Positions 53,222 through 62,180 of a stretch of 64,000 nt of DNA are shown piece after piece. Source of the stretch: Streptomyces olivochromogenes (GTDB lineage Bacteria; Actinomycetota; Actinomycetes; Streptomycetales; Streptomycetaceae); contig NZ_JADDRL010000002.1 in the NCBI RefSeq assembly GCF_021538895.1, positions 153,972-217,971 of the forward strand, in the 5' to 3' direction. The notes under the pieces were generated by a model. That model saw only the letters and a list, made by a program, of their open reading frames with translations. It had not been told where the DNA came from and searched no databases. Within the stretch, counting starts at the first letter, position 1, and every line of letters starts with the position of its first letter. Position numbers and translations under genes: made by a program.

Positions 53222-53306
53222 CTAGGGCCCCTCGTTTGGATCATGCCGGGCTCGCGGGGTCTGGCACCGCTCCCTGATCCGGCCTGATCCAAACGAACGA
53301 CCCTAG
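53222..53306. repeat. CTAG-flanked inverted repeat (MITE-like, other family)
   Basis: Left arm CTAGGGCCCCTCGTTTGGAT (53222-53241) and right arm TGATCCAAACGAACGACCCT plus AG (53285-53306) with mismatches; CTAG at both ends. The right CTAG supplies the dehydrogenase stop TAG. The family differs from the 3950/26347 copies but shares the target type. Confidence 0.7.
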
Positions 53307-55129
53307 AACGCGGCCTCGTCCAGCTCCATCAGGTCCAGGTCGACGGTCTCCGAGATCTTGCGGGCCAGGGTGACGCCGGGCAGGACGTTGGCCGCGAAGA
53401 ACTTCGCCGCGGCGATCTTGCCGGTGTAGAAGGCCTTGTCCTTCGCGGAGGCCGTCTCCAGCTTCTCGGCGGCCACGGCGGCGCCCTTGAGCAGCAGGTA
53501 GCCGACGATCACGTCACCGGAGGCGAGCAGCAGGCGGGTGGTGTTCAGGCCCACCTTGTAGATGTTCTTGACGTCCTGCTCGGTGGCCGCGAGGTCGGTC
53601 AGCATCAGGCCGACGATGGCCTCCAGCTCGACGGCCGCCTTGGCGAGGTACTCGCGGGCGCCGGCCAGCTCCTCGCCGCCGGTGCCGAGCGCCAGGAACT
53701 TCTTGATGTCCTCGGCGAGGGAGTTGAGCGCCGCGCCCTGGTTGCGGACGATCTTCCGGAAGAAGAAGTCCTGGCCCTGGATCGCGGTGGTGCCCTCGTA
53801 CAGGGTGTCGATCTTGGCGTCGCGGATGTACTGCTCGATCGGGTACTCCTGCAGGAAGCCGGAGCCGCCGAAGGTCTGCAGCGACTGGGCGAGCTGCTCG
53901 TAGCCCTTCTCGGAGCCGTAGCCCTTGACGATCGGCAGGAGCAGGTCGTTGAGCGCGTGCTCGGCCGAGGGGTCCTCGCCGCTCTCCTCCTTGACCGCGA
54001 TCGCGTCCTGGACGGAGGCGGTGTAGAGGACGAGGGCGCGCATGCCCTCCGCGTACGCCTTCTGCGTCATCAGCGAGCGGCGCACGTCGGGGTGGTGGGT
54101 GATGGTGACCTTCGGCGCGGTCTTGTCCATGAACTGCGCGAGGTCGGGACCCTGGACGCGCTCCTTGGCGTACTCCAGGGCGTTCAGGTAGCCCGTGGAG
54201 AGGGTGGAGATCGCCTTCGTGCCGACCATCATGCGGGCGAACTCGATGATGCGGAACATCTGGCGGATGCCTTCGTGCTTGTCGCCGATCAGCCAGCCCT
54301 TGGCCGGGTGGCGGTCGCCGAAGGTCATCTCGCAGGTGTTGGAGGCCTTCAGGCCCATCTTGTGCTCGACGTTCGTGGCGTAGGCGCCGTTGCGCTCGCC
54401 CAGCTCGCCGGTCTCGAAGTCGAAGAGGTACTTCGGGACGAGGAAGAGGGACAGGCCCTTGGTGCCGGGGCCGGCGCCCTCGGGGCGGGCGAGGACGTAG
54501 TGGAGGATGTTCTCCTCCATGTCGTGCTCACCGGAGGTGATGAAGCGCTTCACACCCTCGATGTGCCAGGAGCCGTCCTCCTGCTGGATCGCCTTGGTGC
54601 GGCCGGCGCCCACGTCCGAACCGGCGTCCGGCTCGGTGAGGACCATGGTGGAGCCCCAGGTCTTCTCGACCGCGATCTGAGCCCACTTCTTCTGCTCCTC
54701 GGTGCCCTCCTCGAAGAGGATGCGGGCGAACGCCGGGCCGGAGGAGTACATCCAGATCGCCGGGTTCGAGCCGAGGATCAGCTCCGCGTACGCCCAGATC
54801 AGCGACGGCGGGGCGGTGGTGCCGCCGATCCCCTCGGGCAGGCCCAGGCGCCAGTACTCGGAGTCCATGAAGGCCTTGTAGCTCTTCTTGAAGGACGCCG
54901 GGACCGGCGCGGTGTTCGTCTCCGGGTCGAAGACCGGCGGGTTGCGGTCGGCGTCCGTGAAGGACTCGGCCAGCTCGTTCTCCGCGAGGCGCGTGAGCTC
55001 CTCCAGGATGCTCTTGGCGGTGTCCGTGTCCATCTCACCGAACGGGCCGGTGCCGTACAGCTTGTCGCGGCCGAGCACTTCGAACAGGTTGAACTCGATG
55101 TCGCGGAGGTTCGGCTTGTAGTGCCCCAT
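53303..55129 (-). CDS. Acyl-CoA dehydrogenase, FadE5-like (large form)
   Basis: 608 aa, larger than ordinary acyl-CoA dehydrogenases. The core has [76 protein letters not shown] and the [20 protein letters not shown] block. An extra C-terminal domain ends [20 protein letters not shown]. Broad-range fatty acyl-CoA oxidation by family. ATG 55129; GGAG upstream. It is controlled by a likely operator pair at 55184-55222. The stop codon lies in the CTAG of a repeat. Confidence 0.92.
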   Translation of the reverse strand: MGHYKPNLRDIEFNLFEVLGRDKLYGTGPFGEMDTDTAKSILEELTRLAENELAESFTDADRNPPVFDPETNTAPVPASFKKSYKAFMDSEYWRLGLPEGIGGTTAPPSLIWAYAELILGSNPAIWMYSSGPAFARILFEEGTEEQKKWAQIAVEKTWGSTMVLTEPDAGSDVGAGRTKAIQQEDGSWHIEGVKRFITSGEHDMEENILHYVLARPEGAGPGTKGLSLFLVPKYLFDFETGELGERNGAYATNVEHKMGLKASNTCEMTFGDRHPAKGWLIGDKHEGIRQMFRIIEFARMMVGTKAISTLSTGYLNALEYAKERVQGPDLAQFMDKTAPKVTITHHPDVRRSLMTQKAYAEGMRALVLYTASVQDAIAVKEESGEDPSAEHALNDLLLPIVKGYGSEKGYEQLAQSLQTFGGSGFLQEYPIEQYIRDAKIDTLYEGTTAIQGQDFFFRKIVRNQGAALNSLAEDIKKFLALGTGGEELAGAREYLAKAAVELEAIVGLMLTDLAATEQDVKNIYKVGLNTTRLLLASGDVIVGYLLLKGAAVAAEKLETASAKDKAFYTGKIAAAKFFAANVLPGVTLARKISETVDLDLMELDEAAF

Positions 55130-55183
55130 GAGACAGCTCCGTTGAGAGATCGGCGAGGCACTGTGTTCCTCGCGACGGTTCAC

Positions 55184-55222
55184 TTACCAACAAGTAGCTC
55201 CGATGATGCTACCCGTCGGTAA
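55184..55222. promoter_or_regulatory. Operator-like inverted pair TTACCAACAAGTAG / CTACCCGTCGGTAA
   Basis: Two 14-bp arms 11 nt apart whose reverse complements agree at ten or more positions (TTACCnACnnGTAG). Each arm is partly palindromic (TACCGACGGGTA). It sits in the promoter of the acyl-CoA dehydrogenase, where a TetR fatty-acid repressor would bind. Confidence 0.5.
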
Positions 55223-55271
55223 TAAGAAGCAACCCCGATCGGGTCATCTGTGACTCAGTACGCTTGCGTGC

Positions 55272-55736
55272 ATGTACGGCTATGACCAGAACCTGGGCGC
55301 TCAGCAGCAGTACGCCCCGCCGCAGCAGTCCGGCGGTCTCGGGTACGGCCAGCAGCCGCCCCTGTACCCCGAGCCCTCGACGCCCTCGCTCGCGGACGCG
55401 GTGCGTGCCTTCACCACCGGACAGCTGGCGGCGGAGGACTTCCAGCAGGTCTTCGCGACGTCGAAGGTCTACTGCCCGCGCGGTGACAACCCCGGCTTCC
55501 TCGCGCTGCACAACACCCAGCAGCCGGTGATCCCGATGTTCACCTCGCTCAAGGAGCTGCGCCGGTACGCGGGCAAGGAGTCCAAGTACTTCGTGCTCAC
55601 CGGTGCGGAGGTGATCGACCTGCTGCCGACCGGCTACGGCTTCGTCCTGGACATGGAGGGCGAGCACCGGATGGTGTTCGACGCGAAGGCCGTCGAGCAG
55701 ATGGTCGAGTTCGCGATGCGCCGCATGTACGGCTAG
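55272..55736 (+). CDS. SseB family protein
   Basis: 154 aa. A Gln/Tyr/Pro-rich start (QNLGAQQQYAPPQQ) and then the SseB core: DAVRAFTTGQLAAEDFQQVF, PVIPMFTSLKELRRYAGKES, GYGFVLDMEGEHRMVFDAKA. Family linked to enhanced sensitivity or type VII-like systems, role unclear here. ATG 55272 has TACGCT 7 nt upstream, so leaderless. Divergent from the dehydrogenase. Confidence 0.8.
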   Translation: MYGYDQNLGAQQQYAPPQQSGGLGYGQQPPLYPEPSTPSLADAVRAFTTGQLAAEDFQQVFATSKVYCPRGDNPGFLALHNTQQPVIPMFTSLKELRRYAGKESKYFVLTGAEVIDLLPTGYGFVLDMEGEHRMVFDAKAVEQMVEFAMRRMYG

Positions 55737-55825
55737 GCACATGTACGACTAGGCGCACGTACGGCTGAATGTCCCCTTCCGGTCGGATGGCTCGCCTACT
55801 GTGCCCCGTGACCGACAACGAAACG

Positions 55826-55923
55826 GCGCCGCCGGTCCCGCGTGACCGGCGGCGCTGTGCTGCGTAAACCGTCCTGTTCGTATCACCCGCGCCCGTGCGG
55901 CCCGGAGGGAATGTCCTCCGGGC
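55826..55923. terminator. Two hairpins after the SseB gene
   Basis: 55826-55855 is a perfect 12-bp stem GCGCCGCCGGTC / GACCGGCGGCGC. 55900-55923 is GCCCGGAGG / CCTCCGGGC followed by TTTCTCT. The second one, with its T-run, is the stronger terminator. Confidence 0.75.
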
Positions 55924-55990
55924 TTTCTCTGTTGGGGGTGGCAGAAAGTTCAACGCTCAACTAAAGTGGGCGCACAAGGAGGTAGGAACC

Positions 55991-56968
55991 ATGCCTGCAG
56001 TGACCGTCGAGAACCCGTTGACGCTGCCCCGTGTGACCGCGCCGGCCGACGCCGTCGCACGTCCCGTGCTGGCCGTCACGACCGCGCCGAGCGGTTTCGA
56101 GGGCGAGGGCTTCCCGGTGCGCCGGGCGTTCGCCGGAATCAATTACCGCCATCTCGACCCGTTCATCATGATGGACCAGATGGGCGAGGTGGAGTACGCG
56201 CCGGGTGAGCCCAAGGGCACCCCGTGGCACCCGCACCGCGGCTTCGAGACCGTGACGTACATCATCGACGGCACCTTCGACCACCAGGACTCGCAGGGCG
56301 GTGGCGGCACCATCACCAACGGCGACACCCAGTGGATGACGGCCGGCTCCGGCCTGCTGCACATCGAGGCCCCGCCGGAGTCCCTGGTCATGTCCGGAGG
56401 TCTCTTCCACGGTCTGCAGCTGTGGGTGAACCTCCCGGCCAAGGACAAGATGATGGCCCCGCGCTACCAGGACATCCGCGGCGGCAACGTCCAGCTGCTC
56501 ACCTCCCCCGACGGCGGCGCGCTGATCCGCGTCATCGCCGGTGAGCTGGACGGGCACAGCGGTCCCGGTATCACGCACACCCCGATCACGATGATCCACG
56601 CCACCCTCGCCCCGGGCGCGGAGCTCACCCTGCCCTGGCGCGAGGACTTCAACGGCCTCGCGTACGTCCTGGCCGGCCGCGGCTCCGTCGGCACCGACCG
56701 CCGTCCGATCCACCTCGGCCAGACCGCCGTCTTCGGCAGCGGCTCCTCGCTGACCGTCCGCGCGGACGAGAAGCAGGACTCCCACACGCCGGACCTGGAG
56801 GTCGTGCTGCTGGGCGGACAGCCGATCCGTGAGCCCATGGCCCACTACGGTCCCTTCGTCATGAACACCCGTGACGAGCTCCAGCAGGCCTTCGAGGACT
56901 TCCAGAAGGGCCGCCTCGGGACGATCCCGGCGGTGCACGGGATGACCGGGAGCGGGCCGGGGGCCTGA
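55991..56968 (+). CDS. Pirin family protein
   Basis: 325 aa. Bicupin: NYRHLDPFIMMDQMGEVEYA, the metal site GTPWHPHRGFETVTYIIDGT and FDHQDSQGG, and QWMTAGSGLLHIEAPPE. Iron-binding quercetinase or redox regulator type by family. AAGGAGGT lies upstream of ATG 55991. It appears orthologous to the pirin gene carrying the phiC31 attB in S. coelicolor (from memory). A terminator-like hairpin follows. Confidence 0.9.
   Translation: MPAVTVENPLTLPRVTAPADAVARPVLAVTTAPSGFEGEGFPVRRAFAGINYRHLDPFIMMDQMGEVEYAPGEPKGTPWHPHRGFETVTYIIDGTFDHQDSQGGGGTITNGDTQWMTAGSGLLHIEAPPESLVMSGGLFHGLQLWVNLPAKDKMMAPRYQDIRGGNVQLLTSPDGGALIRVIAGELDGHSGPGITHTPITMIHATLAPGAELTLPWREDFNGLAYVLAGRGSVGTDRRPIHLGQTAVFGSGSSLTVRADEKQDSHTPDLEVVLLGGQPIREPMAHYGPFVMNTRDELQQAFEDFQKGRLGTIPAVHGMTGSGPGA
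56189..56236. other. attB: phiC31-type attB, unoccupied
   Basis: The 48 nt resemble the known phiC31 attB in reverse orientation: GTGGAGTACGCGCCGGG, then GCCCAAGGGC and TGGCACCCGCAC, with a few differences. The core CAA (TTG on the other strand) is at 56212-56214. The surrounding coding frame is unbroken, so no prophage sits there. Confidence 0.75.
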
Positions 56969-56974
56969 CCCGAA

Positions 56975-57050
56975 GGGCCGCGGCACCTCCTCGGAGGACC
57001 GCGGCCCCCCAGAGCAGAGCCCCGTCCGTCAATGGCGCCGGACGGGGCTC
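56975..57050. terminator. Two hairpins after pirin gene
   Basis: 56975-57007: GGGCCGCGG / CCGCGGCCC with an inner CCTCC/GGAGG stem. 57017-57050: GAGCCCCGTCC / GGACGGGGCTC followed by TTGACG. Confidence 0.7.
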
Positions 57051-57143
57051 TTGACGTACCCGGACCCGTACCCGCCGGCCGCGTGTCACCCGCCCGGCCG
57101 TGCGCGCAGGACAGGTGTGCCCGGCGCGTGATCGGCTGGAGGG

Positions 57144-58175
57144 GTGCAGCTGCTGCCCGACCCCGTCCGCCGCCTCGCCGCCTGGTGCGTGGTGGCCCTG
57201 CTCGTCTCCGGGGTCGTGTACGTCGGGGTCCGGCTGTGCGTGACCTTTCGTACGGCCATCACACCCGTGCTGCTCGCGCTGCTGGGCACCGCCCTGCTCG
57301 GACCCCTGTACCGGCGGCTGGTCGGGGTCGGCGTGCAACGGTCGCTGGCCGCCGGGCTGACCTGCGTGGCCGTGGTCGCCGTCGTCGGCGGGGCCGTGTA
57401 CATCGTCGTCGCCGCGCTCGTCGACAACGGGGACCAGATCATCGCCTCGCTGCGCAGCGCCGGGCGGGCCGTCGCCGTGCACTTCGGGGCCGCCGGGACC
57501 TCCCTCGACGACCTCGCCGAGAACTCCCGGGAGCTGCTGAGCAAGTTCGGCGCGACGGCCGCCTCCAACGTCATCAGCGGGGTCAGCGTGGCCGGCGAGA
57601 CCATCGCCATGGCCGTCCTCGCGCTGCTGCTCGTCTTCTTCTTCCTGCGCGACTCCCACCGCGCCGCCGAGGTGCTGCGGTCCGCGGCGCCGGGCGACAC
57701 CGGCGACGCCCTGGAGGCCATGGCGCGCCGGGCCTTCCAGGCCGTCGAGGGGTTCATGCGGGGCACCACGGTCATCGCGTTCATCGACGCCGTCTGCATC
57801 ACGATCGGGCTGCTCGTCCTCCAGGTGCCGGGCGCGCCCGGCCTCGGCGCGCTCGTCTTCGTCGGCGCCTACATCCCCTACCTCGGCGCCTTCCTCTCCG
57901 GCGCGGTGGCCGTGCTGGTCGCGCTCGCCGACCGCGGGTTCGTCATCGCGCTGTGGGCGCTCGGGGTCGTGGTCGCCGTACAGGTGCTGGAGGGGCACGT
58001 ACTCCAGCCGATGATCCAGAGCCGGACCGTGCAGATGCATCCGGCGGTGGTGATGCTGGCGATCACGGCCGGGGCGTCCGTCGCCGGGATCGTCGGGATG
58101 CTGCTGGCGGTACCGCTGACCGCGGCGGCGTTCGGGGTGGTGCACGAGCTCAGGGCGCGGTACGAGACGCGGTAG
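57144..58175 (+). CDS. AI-2E family transporter
   Basis: 343 aa with eight or so hydrophobic helices. Signature region near the end: VLEGHVLQPMIQSRTVQMHP, followed by LAITAGASVAGIVGMLLAVP. The early LLALLGTALLGPLYRRLVGV and later TVIAFIDAVCITIGLLVLQV are typical. Probably an exporter or membrane channel of unknown substrate. GTG 57144 with GGAGGG immediately upstream. Confidence 0.85.
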   Translation: MQLLPDPVRRLAAWCVVALLVSGVVYVGVRLCVTFRTAITPVLLALLGTALLGPLYRRLVGVGVQRSLAAGLTCVAVVAVVGGAVYIVVAALVDNGDQIIASLRSAGRAVAVHFGAAGTSLDDLAENSRELLSKFGATAASNVISGVSVAGETIAMAVLALLLVFFFLRDSHRAAEVLRSAAPGDTGDALEAMARRAFQAVEGFMRGTTVIAFIDAVCITIGLLVLQVPGAPGLGALVFVGAYIPYLGAFLSGAVAVLVALADRGFVIALWALGVVVAVQVLEGHVLQPMIQSRTVQMHPAVVMLAITAGASVAGIVGMLLAVPLTAAAFGVVHELRARYETR

Positions 58176-58180
58176 CCGGC

Positions 58181-58310
58181 TCAGTCCTTCTCGTACAGCT
58201 CGAACCGCGTCCACGGTGACCAGCCCGGTGGCGGTGTCCCAGTGCCACAGGCCGGTCGCGAGGGAGGCGAGGACGTCCCCTACGGCGGGCAGAGGCTCGC
58301 CAGTGCGCAT
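58181..58310 (-). pseudogene. Remnant of a SpoIIE/PAS-type gene
   Basis: Reading leftward from ATG 58310: MRTGEPLPAVGDVLASLATG, then LWHWDTATGLVTVDA, the usual start of a PAS-type sensory phosphatase. It then breaks and in another frame ends FELYEKD followed by TGA at 58183. So the start and the end of a gene seem joined after a large frameshifting deletion. It sits between the transporter and aspS, where a SpoIIE-type gene occurs in relatives (from memory). Confidence 0.5.
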
Positions 58311-58488
58311 TGCCCTGCTTTAAGAAGAGGTGATCGAAGAGTGCCACCGTTGGCCCGCGGAGCTAATGGTGGGGAGCCGATCTTGGGGTGCCCGGTACGC
58401 TTGGGAGGTCCGGGCCGTGTCCGCGCCCGGAGAGCCGGGGGGTGCGACCCCGGTGACTCCCCGATCCGCGAAGACTGGATGAACGACG

Positions 58489-60252
58489 ATGCATCGGTAC
58501 AGGTCCCACACCTGCGGCGAGCTCCGCGCCTCTGACGTCGGCACCGACGTCCGGCTGAGCGGCTGGCTGCACAATCGGCGCGACCTGGGCGGCATCCTCT
58601 TCATCGATCTGCGCGACCACTACGGCATCACGCAGTTGGTCGCCCGCCCCGGCACGCCCGCGTACGAGGCCCTGGACAAGCTCTCCAAGGAGTCCACGGT
58701 CCGCGTCGACGGCCGCGTTGTTTCACGTGGAACAGAGAACGTGAACCCTGACCTCCCCACCGGTGAGGTCGAGGTCGAGGTCTCAGAGGTCGAGCTGCTC
58801 GGCGCCGCCGCCCCGCTGCCCTTCACGATCAACACCGAGGACGGGGTCAACGAGGAGCGGCGCCTGGAGTACCGCTTCCTTGACCTGCGCCGCGAGCGCA
58901 TGCACCGCAACATCCTGCTGCGCACGGCCGTGATCTCCGCGATCCGCCACAAGATGACCGCGCTCGGCTTCAACGAGATGGCGACGCCGATCCTGTCCGC
59001 CACCTCCCCCGAGGGCGCCCGCGACTTCGTGGTCCCCTCCCGTCTGAACCCGGGCAAGTTCTACGCCCTGCCGCAGGCGCCGCAGCAGTTCAAGCAGCTG
59101 CTGATGATCTCCGGCTTCGACCGCTACTTCCAGATCGCGCCCTGCTTCCGCGACGAGGACGCCCGCGCGGACCGCTCGCCGGGCGAGTTCTACCAGCTCG
59201 ACATCGAGATGTCCTTCGTCGAGCAGGAGGACGTCTTCCAGCCCGTCGAGAAGCTGATGACCGAGCTCTTCGAGGAGTTCGGCGGCGGCCGCCACGTCAC
59301 CTCGCCGTTCCCGCGGATCCCGTTCCGCGAGGCGATGCTCAAGTACGGCTCCGACAAGCCGGACCTGCGCGCCCAGCTGGAGCTCGTCGACATCACGGAC
59401 ATCTTCGAGGGCTCGGAGTTCAAGGCCTTCGCCGGCAAGCACGTGCGCGCGCTGCCGGTCCCGGCCGTCCAGGACCAGCCCCGCAAGTTCTTCGACCAGC
59501 TCGGTGACTTCGCGGTCTCGCTCGGCGCGAAGGGCCTGGCCTGGGTCCGCGTCGCCGAGGACGGTTCGCTGACCGGTCCGATCGCGAAGTTCCTGACCGA
59601 GGAGAACGTCAAGGTCCTCACCGAGCGCCTCGGGCTGGAGGCCGGCCACGCCGTCTTCTTCGGCGCGGGCGAGTTCGACGAGGTCTCGAAGATCATGGGC
59701 GCGGTCCGGGTGGAGGCCGCCAAGCGCGCCGGCCACTTCGAGGAGAACGTCTTCCGCTTCTGCTGGATCGTCGACTTCCCGATGTACGAGAAGGACGAGG
59801 AGACCGGCGCGATCGACTTCTCGCACAACCCCTTCTCCATGCCGCAGGGCGGCCTGGAGGCCCTGCGGACCCAGGACCCGCTGGACATCCTGGGCTGGCA
59901 GTACGACATCGTCTGCAACGGCGTCGAGCTGTCCTCCGGCGCGATCCGGAACCACGAGCCGGAGATCATGCTCAAGGCCTTCGAGATCGCGGGCTACGAC
60001 CGGGAGACCGTCGAGGAGAAGTTCGCGGGCATGCTCCGCGCCTTCCGCTTCGGCGCCCCGCCGCACGGCGGCATCGCCCCGGGCGTCGACCGCATCGTCA
60101 TGCTGCTGGCCGACGAGCCGAACATCCGCGAGACCATCGCCTTCCCGCTCAACGGCAACGCCCAGGACCTGATGATGGGCGCGCCGACGGAGCTGGAGGA
60201 GATCCGGCTGAAGGAGCTGCACCTCACGGTGCGCAAGCCGCAGCCGAAGTAA
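58489..60252 (+). CDS. aspS: Aspartyl-tRNA synthetase
   Basis: 587 aa, the bacterial type. OB-fold anticodon domain ([20 protein letters not shown]), class II motif 2 [19 protein letters not shown], the GAD insert with [17 protein letters not shown], and motif 3 [19 protein letters not shown]. It charges tRNA-Asp. Whether it is discriminating is not decided. ATG 58489 is preceded by no strong Shine-Dalgarno. A parS-like site lies within the coding region and a strong terminator follows. Confidence 0.96.
   Translation: MHRYRSHTCGELRASDVGTDVRLSGWLHNRRDLGGILFIDLRDHYGITQLVARPGTPAYEALDKLSKESTVRVDGRVVSRGTENVNPDLPTGEVEVEVSEVELLGAAAPLPFTINTEDGVNEERRLEYRFLDLRRERMHRNILLRTAVISAIRHKMTALGFNEMATPILSATSPEGARDFVVPSRLNPGKFYALPQAPQQFKQLLMISGFDRYFQIAPCFRDEDARADRSPGEFYQLDIEMSFVEQEDVFQPVEKLMTELFEEFGGGRHVTSPFPRIPFREAMLKYGSDKPDLRAQLELVDITDIFEGSEFKAFAGKHVRALPVPAVQDQPRKFFDQLGDFAVSLGAKGLAWVRVAEDGSLTGPIAKFLTEENVKVLTERLGLEAGHAVFFGAGEFDEVSKIMGAVRVEAAKRAGHFEENVFRFCWIVDFPMYEKDEETGAIDFSHNPFSMPQGGLEALRTQDPLDILGWQYDIVCNGVELSSGAIRNHEPEIMLKAFEIAGYDRETVEEKFAGMLRAFRFGAPPHGGIAPGVDRIVMLLADEPNIRETIAFPLNGNAQDLMMGAPTELEEIRLKELHLTVRKPQPK
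58720..58733. promoter_or_regulatory. parS: parS-like site with one mismatch (inside aspS)
   Basis: GTTTCACGTGGAAC differs from the perfect site at one base and is a known type of Streptomyces parS variant. It is located in aspS, 35.7 kb from the perfect copy. Confidence 0.7.
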
Positions 60253-60263
60253 GAACGGCTTGA

Positions 60264-60295
60264 GGGGCCGGAAACCGATACCGGTTTCCGGCCCC
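60264..60295. terminator. Strong hairpin terminator after aspS
   Basis: GGGGCCGGAAACCG / CGGTTTCCGGCCCC, a 14-bp perfect stem with a 4-nt loop, followed by TTT. Between convergent aspS and FG-GAP gene, so it serves both. Confidence 0.88.
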
Positions 60296-60324
60296 TTTCG
60301 CTCGGCCGTACGCCCTGCGGGGTG

Positions 60325-61779
60325 CTAGATCACCCAGAGCAGGCCGTTGCCGCCGAGCAGTGTGCCGTTCTGCTGGGTGAGGTTGACCGAGGCCGCCGTG
60401 AAGACATGGCTGCCGCCGGCCTTCGGGCCGGTGGCGGAGCCGGGGAGGACCCAGACGGCGCCGGTGGAGTTGTTCTCGCCGGCCGCGCCGATGAACAGTT
60501 CGGGCTTGCCGTCGCCGTTGACGTCCCCGGCGGAGACGGTCGTACCGAAGAAGTCGTCGACCTCGTTGCCGCCCGGGATGCCCGCCGTGTACTGGTTGAA
60601 CGCGTACGAACCCGCGCCCAGCGCGCCGGTCTTCCGGCCGGGGATCACGGTCACCTCGCCCGAGCGGTTCTTGCCGGCGACGCCCTCGTAGGGGGTGCCG
60701 ACGACGATGTCGTCGACGCCGTCCTGGTTGAGGTCGGCCACCGTCAGGCCGCCGCCGAAGGCGTCGTGGCTCTCGCTGGTGCCCGGGACTCCGGGGGTGT
60801 TCTGGGTGAGCTCGACGGGCTTGTCGGAGATGCCGATGCCCCCCGGCGCGGCACCGTAGTAGACGAGCACCCTTCCGCCGAGCGCGCCGTCCTCGCCCCG
60901 GACCGTGGGCTCGTCGGGGTCGCCGACCACGAGGTCGTCGTAGCCGTCGCCGTTCACGTCACCGGTGGCCGTGATCAGGCCGTTGCCCTCCGTCTGCTCG
61001 GCCAGCTTCCCCGGCGGGGCGAACACATAGCCGCCGCTCAGGCCCTCGATGCGGGAGCTGGTGGCGGCCGCGTCCGGCGTGCCGTCGCCGTCGAAGTCGC
61101 CGAGGGAGACGCTTTCGAAGGCCGAGGCCCCCGGGTCGAAGTTGGTCCAGCGGTTGCCGTACCTGCCGGTGCGGCTGAACGGTCCGGCGAAGTAGACGAC
61201 CGGGACCGCTCCCGCTCCGCCGACCATGATCTGTGTCTTGTTGCCCGGACCGAGGCCGACCGCGGCGAGGTCGGTGCCGTAGTGGGATCCGCGCCCGCCC
61301 CCGAGACCGGTGGTCGGCAGCTCGGTGGCGCTGGTCAGACCACCCTTGCTGCCCCACAGGACCGTGAGCAGCCCGGTGTCCTTGCCGTCGGCGGTGTCCT
61401 CGTACGGTGCCGAGACCACCAGGTCGGCGTAGCCGTCCCGGTTGAGGTCGGCCGTGGCGGTGGCGGCGCCGAACCGGTCGTAGGGCTCCGCCTGGCTCGG
61501 AACCCCGGGGGTGTTCTGCGTGATGGTCTTGCGGTGGGTCGCCGACAGCCCCGACCTGGAGCCGTACAGCACGACGATCGCACCGGCCGCCTCCTGTCCG
61601 GCGACGTTCGCGCCCGGCGCGGTCAGGATCGCGTCACGGTAGCCGTCGCCGTTGAAGTCGCCCGGCACCGCTCCGTGCACCGCGCCTGCCGGGGCGGCCG
61701 ACAACAGAGAGGCGCTCAGCAGCCCGGCGAGCAGGACGGTGGCGGATGTCCAACTCCGTCTGGACACACGTCTGTTCAT
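60325..61779 (-). CDS. Secreted FG-GAP repeat (integrin alpha-like) protein
   Basis: 484 aa. Signal ends SLLSAAPAGAVHG. About seven FG-GAP blades with Ca2+ loops such as DFNGDGYRDAILTAPG, DLNRDGYADLVVSAPY, DVNGDGYDDLVVGDPD, DLNQDGVDDIVVGTPY and DVNGDGKPELFIG. An extracellular propeller of unknown ligand. ATG 61779; sequence after the signal begins with the first blade. Confidence 0.88.
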   Translation of the reverse strand: MNRRVSRRSWTSATVLLAGLLSASLLSAAPAGAVHGAVPGDFNGDGYRDAILTAPGANVAGQEAAGAIVVLYGSRSGLSATHRKTITQNTPGVPSQAEPYDRFGAATATADLNRDGYADLVVSAPYEDTADGKDTGLLTVLWGSKGGLTSATELPTTGLGGGRGSHYGTDLAAVGLGPGNKTQIMVGGAGAVPVVYFAGPFSRTGRYGNRWTNFDPGASAFESVSLGDFDGDGTPDAAATSSRIEGLSGGYVFAPPGKLAEQTEGNGLITATGDVNGDGYDDLVVGDPDEPTVRGEDGALGGRVLVYYGAAPGGIGISDKPVELTQNTPGVPGTSESHDAFGGGLTVADLNQDGVDDIVVGTPYEGVAGKNRSGEVTVIPGRKTGALGAGSYAFNQYTAGIPGGNEVDDFFGTTVSAGDVNGDGKPELFIGAAGENNSTGAVWVLPGSATGPKAGGSHVFTAASVNLTQQNGTLLGGNGLLWVI

Positions 61780-61958
61780 GATGATGTGACTCCCCTCGGC
61801 CCCAGGCGCATCAGGCGTGCGCCGACGTCACGCGGCGGAGTGTAAAGGGGTTTCGTGAACACTTGGCACCGTCGATTTCCGGCCCCTTTCGCGCGCGACT
61901 GCGCAACTGGGCCGTTTTCTCAGCTCAGTGACAGGGTTCCTGCCTACCTTCCAGGCGC

Positions 61959-62106
61959 ATGACAGCCCATGAGGAACCCCAACAGGACAAGAAATCAGGC
62001 GCGTTGACACGTCGTCGGGTGATCGCCGTCGGCGCGGGCGCGGTCGCCGCGGCGGGACTCGGCGGCGGTGCGTTCGCCGCGAACGCGACGGCCGGTACGC
62101 GCCCCG
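61959..62106 (+). pseudogene. Truncated Tat-exported protein N-terminus
   Basis: ATG 61959: MTAHEEPQQDKKSGALTRRR then VIAVGAGAVAAAGLGGGAFA ANA, a twin-arginine signal (TRRRVIAV). After codon about 49 the reading frame becomes Arg/Pro-rich and runs antisense to the next gene, so the mature part is absent. The gene is probably cut at the boundary near 62106; the parent protein is not recognised. Confidence 0.5.
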
Positions 62107-62180
62107 CCCCAGGGCGTCGGAGACATCGCCGGTGGCATCGGCGTCGGCGTCGTAGTTACGGACGAGGGGGCGCCCCGGGG

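Noticed and set aside
58320..58488. Possible T-box leader before aspS
   Set aside because: The region has GTGCCACCG but no TGGnACCGCG T-box core or terminator/antiterminator pair was found.
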